Shown: piece after piece, positions 29,211 through 37,091 of the stretch
Layout: every line of letters starts with the position of its first letter
Position numbering within the stretch: the first letter of the stretch is position 1
Origin: an uncultured beta proteobacterium
GTDB lineage: Bacteria; Pseudomonadota; Gammaproteobacteria; Burkholderiales; SG8-39
NCBI GenBank assembly: GCA_902826155.1
Contig: CADEDU010000011.1
Span: forward strand, 1-37,091
Reading direction: 5' to 3'
DNA: 37,091 bases
Notes under the pieces: model-generated
Seen by the model: the letters and a program-made list of their open reading frames with translations, nothing else
The model's database searches: none
What the model was told of the DNA's origin: nothing
Made by a program: the position numbers and the translations under genes

Positions 29211-30131
29211 TCAGGCACTGCCGAGCTGCGGATAACTCGCGCGCAGCGCCTGCGGCGCCTCTTCGGCGCGCGCAAATTCGACGAATTCCCACGCCGATGT
29301 CTCAGCCAGCACTTTGCGCAGCAGCTTGTTATTGAGATCGTGGCCTGACTTGTAGGCCGAGAACGCGCCGACGATCGGGTGACCGCACAGATAGAGGTCG
29401 CCGATCGCGTCGAGCACCTTGTGCTTGACGAATTCGTCAGCGTAGCGGAGCCCTTCGGCATTGAGGATGCGGTACTCGTCCACCACCACCGCGTTGTCGA
29501 GACTGCCGCCCTGGATCAACCCCAGATCGCGCAGTGCTTCCACTTCCTGCACGAAGCCGAACGTGCGCGCCCGCGCCACATCACGCGCGTAAGACACCTC
29601 GGCGAAATCGACGGTGAGACTCTGCGCCGTGCGTTCGATCGCCGGATGATCGAACTGGATGGCGAAGGTCAGCCGAAAGCCGTCGTACGGATCGAAGCGC
29701 GCCCACTTGTCGCCTTCACTCACCTGCACCGTATCGACGATGCGCAGGAAGCGTTTCGGCTTGGCCTGTTCCTCCAGGCCGACCGACTGGATCAGGAACA
29801 CGAACGGGCCGGCGCTGCCATCCATGATCGGGACTTCCGGCCCGGACAGATCGACCAGCACGTTGTCGATGCCCAGCCCTGCCAGTGCGGACATCAGATG
29901 CTCGACGGTGGCGACCTTCACGCCGTTGGACTGGAGCGCACTGCACAGTTTGGTGTCGGTGACGTCCTGCGCGCGCGCGCGCAGATCAGCCGCCCCGGGC
30001 AGATCGAGTCGGCGAAACACTACGCCGGTGTCGATGGGAGCCGGCCGCAACGTCATCGTTACCTTGGCGCCGCCATGCAGGCCGACGCCTGTCGCGGTCA
30101 CTGGAGCTTTGAGGGTGCGTTGTCGGAGCAT
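29211..30131 (-). CDS. lpxC: UDP-3-O-acyl-N-acetylglucosamine deacetylase
   Basis: Zinc enzyme (306 aa) of the committed step of lipid A synthesis, removing acetate from UDP-3-O-acyl-GlcNAc in the cytoplasm. Metal and catalytic residues are in place: E77 and H78 in [10 protein letters not shown]237 and D241 in [13 protein letters not shown], and H264 in [11 protein letters not shown]. The N-terminus [19 protein letters not shown] and [10 protein letters not shown] match the family. It follows ftsZ, but a strong terminator and 405 bases separate them, so it probably has its own promoter. LpxC is commonly controlled by FtsH proteolysis; the C-terminus here ends in nonpolar and small residues. 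Confidence 0.98.
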   Translation of the reverse strand: MLRQRTLKAPVTATGVGLHGGAKVTMTLRPAPIDTGVVFRRLDLPGAADLRARAQDVTDTKLCSALQSNGVKVATVEHLMSALAGLGIDNVLVDLSGPEVPIMDGSAGPFVFLIQSVGLEEQAKPKRFLRIVDTVQVSEGDKWARFDPYDGFRLTFAIQFDHPAIERTAQSLTVDFAEVSYARDVARARTFGFVQEVEALRDLGLIQGGSLDNAVVVDEYRILNAEGLRYADEFVKHKVLDAIGDLYLCGHPIVGAFSAYKSGHDLNNKLLRKVLAETSAWEFVEFARAEEAPQALRASYPQLGSA

Positions 30132-30303
30132 GGTGGGTGATGGTCCGAGCGTATCGAGGCGAGGAGCGGGCTGTGCTTCGCGTAACGGACCCCCGAGCCT
30201 CCCGATGACAACCGGGCTGTCTGCCGCAGTCGGCGCGCGGAGTATCGGTGCGCGGACCCGGCCGAACGGCTGGACAAATTTCTTTTCGCGTCAAACCCTT
30301 GCA

Positions 30304-30309
30304 AGTATA
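30304..30309 (-). promoter_or_regulatory. Candidate -10 box of lpxC
   Basis: TATACT is read on the minus strand, about 170 bases before the lpxC ATG and 47 bases after the ftsZ terminator. The -35 position 17 bases upstream reads TATGCT, a weak match. TTGACG at 30289-30294 is a -35-like hexamer with no good partner. Confidence 0.4.
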
Positions 30310-30355
30310 GACAGTGTGCGCACCGGAGCATAGACCCTGGCCGAGCCCGGGTCGG

Positions 30356-30396
30356 AAAAAACAGTGCGGAGCGCAGCGGGCAAAACCGCGCTCCGC
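30356..30396 (-). terminator. Intrinsic terminator after ftsZ
   Basis: GCGGAGC (30366-30372) pairs with GCTCCGC (30390-30396), and GCGG (30376-30379) with CCGC (30386-30389), leaving GCA bulged and a six-base loop. On the minus strand the hairpin is followed, four bases later, by six T residues (A-run at 30356-30361). This is a typical rho-independent terminator for transcripts leaving ftsZ. Confidence 0.85.
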
Positions 30397-30536
30397 GCAA
30401 GCGGCAGATCAGATGGTGCGTTTCGGCTGACCACGCCTCCGAGACACTCGCGACTTACCTCCTGCCCGGTCGCGATCGTGATTCTTCGCTCTTCCCCCCG
30501 AAAACAAGCGAATCGAGTCGGCTCGATGCCAGGCGA

Positions 30537-31691
30537 TCAATCAGCCTGCTTGCGCAGGAACGCCGGAATATCGAGATGGTCCATGCCGCTCGCGGCCAGC
30601 GCCTCCACCTGCGCCGCGCGCGGCCGGCGCACCACCGCCGGCACCTGACTCAATTGATTGAAGTCGATGTTGTGCAACGGCATGTTGTCGGTGCCGGTCT
30701 TGGAGGCGACGATCTGCAGCGACTGCGGCTTGGCCTGACGGATCGAATCGCGTCCCAGCCCGGTCGCCACGACCGTCACGCGCAAGGCGTCGTCCATCGA
30801 ATCGTCGTACACCGCACCGAAGATGATCGTCGCGTCCTCGGCGGCGAAGCCGCGCACGGTGTTCATGACCTCGTGCACCTCGCGCATCTTCAGACCTTCG
30901 TTGGCGGTGATGTTCACCAGCACGCCGCGCGCACCGGAGAGGTTCACCCCTTCGAGCAGCGGACTGGCCACCGCCTGCTCGGCAGCGATGCGGGCGCGAT
31001 CGACGCCGCTCGCCTGCGACGATCCCATCATCGCCATGCCCATCTCCGCCATCACGGTGCGCACGTCCTCGAAGTCGACGTTGACCAGCCCCGGGGAGTT
31101 GATGATCTCGGCGATGCCGGCCACCGCGTTGTGCAGCACATCGTCGGCGGCGCGGAACGCTTCCTTCATGCTCACGTCCTCGCCCAGCACCTCCATCAGG
31201 CGCTCGTTGAGGATGACGATCAGCGAATCGACGTGCTGTGCCAGCTCGTCGATGCCCTGCTCGGCCACGCGCGCACGCTTGCCCTCGAACTGGAACGGCT
31301 TGGTGACCACCGCCACGGTGAGGATCTTCATTTCCTTGGCGATCTCGGCGATCACCGGCGCCGCGCCGGTGCCGGTGCCACCGCCCATGCCCGCGGTGAG
31401 GAACACCATGTGCGCCCCTGCAAGCGCCTCGCGAATCGCTTCGCGCTGTTCCATCGCCGCCGCACGACCTGCTTCCGGACGCGCGCCGGCACCCAGCCCC
31501 GAGGAGCCCAACTGGATCTGGCTCTTCGTTTCACAACGCGCGAGCGACTGCGCGTCGGTGTTCGCGGCGATGAACTCCACGCCGGTCACACCTTGCCGGA
31601 TCATGTGGTCGACGGCATTGCCGCCCGCACCGCCGATGCCGACCACCTTGATCACCGTTCCGATCTGCTGACCTTCGACCAACTCGAACAT
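30537..31691 (-). CDS. ftsZ: Cell division protein FtsZ
   Basis: Tubulin-like GTPase (384 aa) that polymerises into the Z-ring. The GTP-binding signature GGGTGTGAAP begins at residue 103, IKVVGIGGAGGNAVDHM and IAANTDAQ precede it, and the T7 synergy loop is NVDFEDVRT. A short linker leads to the conserved C-terminal peptide MDHLDIPAFLRKQ, the site bound by FtsA and ZapD. The start is ATG at 31691, fixed by AGGAGGT five bases upstream; a GTG two codons earlier is overlapped by that site. It lies 95-101 bases after ftsA and ends before a strong terminator. Confidence 0.99.
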   Translation of the reverse strand: MFELVEGQQIGTVIKVVGIGGAGGNAVDHMIRQGVTGVEFIAANTDAQSLARCETKSQIQLGSSGLGAGARPEAGRAAAMEQREAIREALAGAHMVFLTAGMGGGTGTGAAPVIAEIAKEMKILTVAVVTKPFQFEGKRARVAEQGIDELAQHVDSLIVILNERLMEVLGEDVSMKEAFRAADDVLHNAVAGIAEIINSPGLVNVDFEDVRTVMAEMGMAMMGSSQASGVDRARIAAEQAVASPLLEGVNLSGARGVLVNITANEGLKMREVHEVMNTVRGFAAEDATIIFGAVYDDSMDDALRVTVVATGLGRDSIRQAKPQSLQIVASKTGTDNMPLHNIDFNQLSQVPAVVRRPRAAQVEALAASGMDHLDIPAFLRKQAD

Positions 31692-31792
31692 ACGCACCTC
31701 CTGTTATTAACTGCTCACCAGAGAGACAAACGCACCAGAACTACGCACACGAACCGCCGTGAAGCCCGAAGCAACCCTGCAGCTGCCCACCT

Positions 31793-33022
31793 TCAAAAAT
31801 TCTTCTGGAACCAGTCCTTCATCCGCGCGAACGACTGGCGCACCGATCCGTTCTGCCGCTCCGCCAGGCCACGCTCGAGCTGGTTGCTACCTTCCATCAG
31901 CAGCCCCATGACCGTGGCGAAGCGCGGATGCCCGACCACGTCGGCCAGCGACCCGCTGTAGCGCGGCACGCCCACCCGCACCGGCATGTGGAAGATCTCC
32001 TCACCGAGTTCCACCATCCCCTGCATGGCGGCGGATCCGCCGGTGAGCACGATCCCCGAAGACAACAGCTCCTCGTAGCCCGACTGACGCAGCACCTGCT
32101 GCACCAGCGCATACAGTTCCTCTACGCGCGGCTCGATCACCTCGGCCAGGGTCTGACGCGAGAGCTGGCGTGGCGCGCGATCGCCCAGCCCGGGCACTTC
32201 GACCATCTCGTGCGGATCGGCCAGCTGGCGCAGCGCGCAGCCGTGGCGTGTCTTGATCTCCTCGGCCTCGGCGGTGGGCGTGCGCAGCGCCATGGCGATG
32301 TCGTTGGTGATCTGATCGCCGGCGATCGGGATCACCGCGGTGTGGCGGATCGCCCCCTGGGTGAACACGGCGATGTCGGTGGTGCCCCCGCCGATGTCGA
32401 CCAGACATACGCCGAGGTCCTTCTCGTCATCGGAGAGCACCGCCATGCTCGAGGCGAGCGGCTGCAGCACCAGATCGGCCACCTCTAGGCCGACGCGTCG
32501 CACGCACTTGACGATGTTCTGCGCCGCCGACACCGCGCCGGTGACGATGTGCACCTTCACTTCGAGGCGCACACCCGACATGCCGAGCGGATCGCGGATG
32601 CCGTCCTGGCCGTCGATCACGAACTCCTGCGTGAGGATGTGCAGCACCTGCTGATCGGTCGGGATCGGCATGGCGCGCGCAGTCTCGATCGCACGCTCGA
32701 TGTCGACGCGCGAGACCTCCTTGTCCTTCACCGCCACCATGCCGGTCGAGTTGAAGCCCTTGATGTGGCTGCCGGCGATGCCGGTGTAGACATCGTGGAT
32801 CTTGCAGTCGGCCATCAGCTCGGCCTCCTCCAGCGCCCGCTGGATCGCGCTCACGGTCGACTCGATGTTGACCACCACGCCCTTCTTCAGCCCGCCGGCG
32901 GTGTGCCGCCCCAGCCCGACCACTTCGAGCGAGCCGTCATCGCGACGCTCGGCGACCAGCGCCATGACCTTCGATGTGCCGATGTCCAGACCGACCACCA
33001 GGTTCTTTTCGTCTCTAGGCAA
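31793..33022 (-). CDS. ftsA: Cell division protein FtsA
   Basis: Actin-like ATPase (409 aa) that anchors FtsZ to the membrane. ATP-binding segments are VGLDIGTSKVMALV near the N-terminus and CLVDIGGGTTDIAVF, with the SHUM (1C) domain between them. GIVLTGGSAAMQGM is the third nucleotide-contact motif. The C-terminal amphipathic helix RQSFARMKDWFQKNF is the membrane-targeting sequence. The start is TTG at 33022 with a strong GGAGGT about four bases upstream. The gap to ftsQ is 18 bases. In this order ftsQ-ftsA-ftsZ is the standard proteobacterial arrangement. Confidence 0.97.
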   Translation of the reverse strand: MPRDEKNLVVGLDIGTSKVMALVAERRDDGSLEVVGLGRHTAGGLKKGVVVNIESTVSAIQRALEEAELMADCKIHDVYTGIAGSHIKGFNSTGMVAVKDKEVSRVDIERAIETARAMPIPTDQQVLHILTQEFVIDGQDGIRDPLGMSGVRLEVKVHIVTGAVSAAQNIVKCVRRVGLEVADLVLQPLASSMAVLSDDEKDLGVCLVDIGGGTTDIAVFTQGAIRHTAVIPIAGDQITNDIAMALRTPTAEAEEIKTRHGCALRQLADPHEMVEVPGLGDRAPRQLSRQTLAEVIEPRVEELYALVQQVLRQSGYEELLSSGIVLTGGSAAMQGMVELGEEIFHMPVRVGVPRYSGSLADVVGHPRFATVMGLLMEGSNQLERGLAERQNGSVRQSFARMKDWFQKNF

Positions 33023-33040
33023 CGTGACCTCCGTGCATCC

Positions 33041-33793
33041 CTATCTCGCCTTCTTGGTATTCGCACTGCGCGGCGGCTCCAGGCCCAGGCCCGGTACGCG
33101 CACCGCAAAGCCGTTGGGGTAGCGCAGATCGGCGTGCATGACGCGCCGTCCGATCGACTCGCTCGTGCTCGCCTGCATGTGGAAGAAGCGCTCCAGCCGG
33201 GACTCGACCGAGGTCTTGGCCTGCTCGCGGCCCAGGTCCACGGTCAGGCCGTTGGCGAAGCGCATGTGCCAGGCGTAGCGCGGCGAGAGCGTGAGCTCGA
33301 CCGGTTCGGTCTCGATGATCTTGGCCAGCTCGCGTACGCGGTAGTAGCGCTGCGTGACATCGCGCTCGGTGCCCAGCGGCCCGGCCAGCCGCGGCAGCTC
33401 CGACTGGCTGTACGCGTTGAACACCTCGCCCAGCACGCTCACCAGTTGCTTGTCGCCCCAGCGCGCGAGCGCCTTGTGCTCCTCGATCGTGATCTCGATG
33501 CGATCGGGCCACTGCCGGCGCACGTCGGCGCGGCGCACCCACGGGATCTCCTCGATCAACTCCTTCACCAGTTCCAGATCGGCCGAGAAGAAATTGCCGA
33601 TCGGCTGCCCGCTGAGCGCGCGATCGATCTGATCGCGGCCGACATGATCGAGCGCGCCGAACACCACCGCGCGCGACAACGCAAACCGCACCGAGTTGGC
33701 CGCGCTGACCACGCCGATCTGCACCACGATCAGCGCACCCAGCAGGAACATGCCGGTGGCGATCATGTTGAGCAGGCGGGTGTTGTTCCACAT
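33041..33793 (-). CDS. ftsQ: Cell division protein FtsQ
   Basis: Bitopic divisome protein (250 aa) that links cytoplasmic and periplasmic division proteins. A short cytoplasmic tail is followed by one membrane helix at about residues 9-31 (NMIATGMFLLGALIVVQIGV). The POTRA domain comes next (GNFFSADLELVKELIEEIPW, VRRQWPDRIEITIEEH), then the beta domain with WHMRFANGLTVDLGRE. The ATG at 33793 is five bases after the ddlB stop; the frame is open far upstream but only this start fits the family. Confidence 0.95.
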   Translation of the reverse strand: MWNNTRLLNMIATGMFLLGALIVVQIGVVSAANSVRFALSRAVVFGALDHVGRDQIDRALSGQPIGNFFSADLELVKELIEEIPWVRRADVRRQWPDRIEITIEEHKALARWGDKQLVSVLGEVFNAYSQSELPRLAGPLGTERDVTQRYYRVRELAKIIETEPVELTLSPRYAWHMRFANGLTVDLGREQAKTSVESRLERFFHMQASTSESIGRRVMHADLRYPNGFAVRVPGLGLEPPRSANTKKAR

Positions 33794-33798
33794 GGCCG

Positions 33799-35693
<1,895 letters not shown>

Positions 35694-35699
35694 GGCGCC

Positions 35700-37091
35700 T
35701 CACGCCTGCCCGCTGGTTTGTGCCCGCGCCTGGCCGCGCGTCTCACCGCGTGCGAGCTTGCCGGGCACCTGCCCGATCGAGCCTGCGCCCATCGCCAGCA
35801 CCACGTCGCCGTCGCGCGCGATCTGCATGATCGTGCTCGGCATGTCCGCGATGTCCTCCACGAACACCGGTTCGACCTTGCCGACGACGCGAATGGCACG
35901 CGCGAGTGCCCGGCCGTCGGCGGCCACGATCGGGGCTTCGCCCGCCGCATACACCTCCGCGAGCACCAGTGCATCGACACTCGACAGCACCTTGACGAAG
36001 TCCTCGAACAGGTCACGCGTGCGGGTGAAGCGATGCGGCTGGAACGCGAGCACGATGCGCCGTCCGGGAAACGCCCCGCGTGCGGCTTCGAGCGTGGCCT
36101 GCATCTCCACCGGATGGTGGCCATAGTCGTCGATGAGCGTGAACGCGCCGGCAGCGGGCAGGCCGACTTCGCCGTAGCGCTGGAAGCGCCGGCCCACGCC
36201 GCGAAAATCCGCGAGCGCCTTGGCGATCGCGCGATCGGCCACGCCGAGTTCATCGGCCACCGCGATTGCCGCCAGCGCGTTGAGCACGTTGTGCCGGCCG
36301 GGAAGCGCGAGCGTCACATCGAGCGGCGCTTTGCCCGCACGCAGCGCGCGAAAGCGCATGCGGCCCCCGTCGGAAACCACTTGATCGGCACGCACCTGCA
36401 CGTCGTCGGTGAAGCCGTAGGTGAGCATCGGCCGCGACACGAACGGGATGATCTCGCGCACCACGCGATCGTCGGCGCACAGGATCGCCGAGCCGTAGAA
36501 CGGCAGGTTCTCGATGAAGGTCACGAACGCCTGACGCAGCTTGGCGAAGTCGTGCCCGTACGTTTCCATGTGATCGGCGTCGATGTTGGTGACGATCGCG
36601 ATCGAGGGCTGCAGATGCAGGAACGAGGCATCGGACTCGTCGGCCTCGACGACGATGAATTCACCCGCACCCAACCGTGCGTTCGAGCCTGCCGCGGTCA
36701 GCCGTCCACCGATCACGAACGTCGGATCGAGGCCGCCCTCGGCCAGCACGCTCGCCACCAGGCTGGTCGTGGTGGTCTTGCCATGCGTACCCGCCACCGC
36801 GATGCCCTGCTTGAGACGCATGAGCTCGGCGAGCATGAGCGCGCGCGGCACCACCGGGATGCGCTTGGCACGCGCTTCGATCACTTCGGGGTTGTCGGAC
36901 TTCACCGCACTGGAGATCACCACGACGTCGACCGCGGCGACGTGCGCGCGATCGTGGCCGAGCATCACTCGCGCCCCGAGCGCCACCAGCCGCTCGGTGG
37001 TCGCGCTCGCCGACAAATCAGAGCCGCTGATCTGGTACCCCTGATTCAGCAGCACTTCGGCGATGCCGGACATGCCGGAGCCGCCAATGCC
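35700..37091 (-). CDS. murC: UDP-N-acetylmuramate--L-alanine ligase (N-terminus cut by window edge)
   Basis: Mur ligase that joins L-alanine to UDP-MurNAc, cytoplasmic first step of the peptide stem. The visible part is 463 residues and begins inside the glycine-rich motif [15 protein letters not shown]; only a few N-terminal residues, with the start codon, lie beyond the window. The ATP-binding P-loop [12 protein letters not shown] is present. So are [20 protein letters not shown], the [16 protein letters not shown] segment and the C-terminal domain ending in a glutamine-, glycine- and arginine-rich tail. The stop is six bases before murB. Confidence 0.97.
   Translation of the reverse strand, partial: GIGGSGMSGIAEVLLNQGYQISGSDLSASATTERLVALGARVMLGHDRAHVAAVDVVVISSAVKSDNPEVIEARAKRIPVVPRALMLAELMRLKQGIAVAGTHGKTTTTSLVASVLAEGGLDPTFVIGGRLTAAGSNARLGAGEFIVVEADESDASFLHLQPSIAIVTNIDADHMETYGHDFAKLRQAFVTFIENLPFYGSAILCADDRVVREIIPFVSRPMLTYGFTDDVQVRADQVVSDGGRMRFRALRAGKAPLDVTLALPGRHNVLNALAAIAVADELGVADRAIAKALADFRGVGRRFQRYGEVGLPAAGAFTLIDDYGHHPVEMQATLEAARGAFPGRRIVLAFQPHRFTRTRDLFEDFVKVLSSVDALVLAEVYAAGEAPIVAADGRALARAIRVVGKVEPVFVEDIADMPSTIMQIARDGDVVLAMGAGSIGQVPGKLARGETRGQARAQTSGQA

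Larger units (their letters stand above)
30132..30536. other. Gene-free region between ftsZ and lpxC
   Basis: This 405-bp gap contains the ftsZ terminator (30356-30396) and a candidate lpxC promoter around 30304-30309. The remaining bases form a long GC-rich leader of lpxC. Open frames in it are not supported by start signals or sequence character. Confidence 0.75.

Overview
The window is a high-GC chromosomal segment whose gene order points to a betaproteobacterium (Burkholderiales or Rhodocyclales-like; inference from synteny and protein families, no rRNA is present). It is almost entirely core cell-envelope, division, translation and secretion genes. I saw no CRISPR array, phage, insertion sequence, tRNA or rRNA.

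Layout. Positions 1-9630 hold an accessory block: a peptide-type substrate-binding protein followed by a type 2 adenine deaminase (+), a second paralogous substrate-binding protein (-), a divergent four-gene Dpp/Opp-type ABC transporter operon (two permeases, two ATPases, +) and argE. Positions 9764-13282 carry, on the minus strand, ffh and the ribosomal operon rpsP-rimM-trmD-rplS. Positions 13463-20228 (+) carry a YpjD/CcsA-like membrane protein, a CorC/HlyC-type CBS transporter, the type IV pilus genes pilC and pilD (pilB is not between them and the transporter), coaE, zapD and yacG. Positions 20307-27480 (-) carry an M23 peptidase, secA, argJ, a DUF815 ATPase and a Nudix/ThiE-like fusion. 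DUF721/DciA-like (27602-28045, +) follows. Positions 28092-37091 (-) hold the division and cell-wall cluster murC (cut by the window edge)-murB-ddlB-ftsQ-ftsA-ftsZ-lpxC, then a 58-residue two-helix membrane protein and an exported alpha/beta hydrolase.

How it works together. The mur-ddl-fts-lpxC block makes lipid II precursors, assembles the Z-ring (FtsZ, with ZapD encoded elsewhere in the window) and commits lipid A synthesis. SecA, Ffh and PilD serve export. The first 9.6 kb looks like peptide or N-acyl amino-acid uptake and nucleobase salvage joined to arginine synthesis, but the transported substrate cannot be read from sequence.

No clearly new multi-gene system is visible. The unusual signals are at small scale: short tandem repeats in many intergenic gaps, one of which creates a consensus -10 box; a probable leaderless permease start with overlapping divergent -10 boxes; a hairpin over the rimM ribosome-binding region; a -35 box sitting in the loop of an inverted repeat; a possible 40-codon leader ORF ahead of secA; an unannotated-type 58-aa membrane protein after lpxC; absence of pilB; and strong enrichment of GATC in coding and noncoding DNA.
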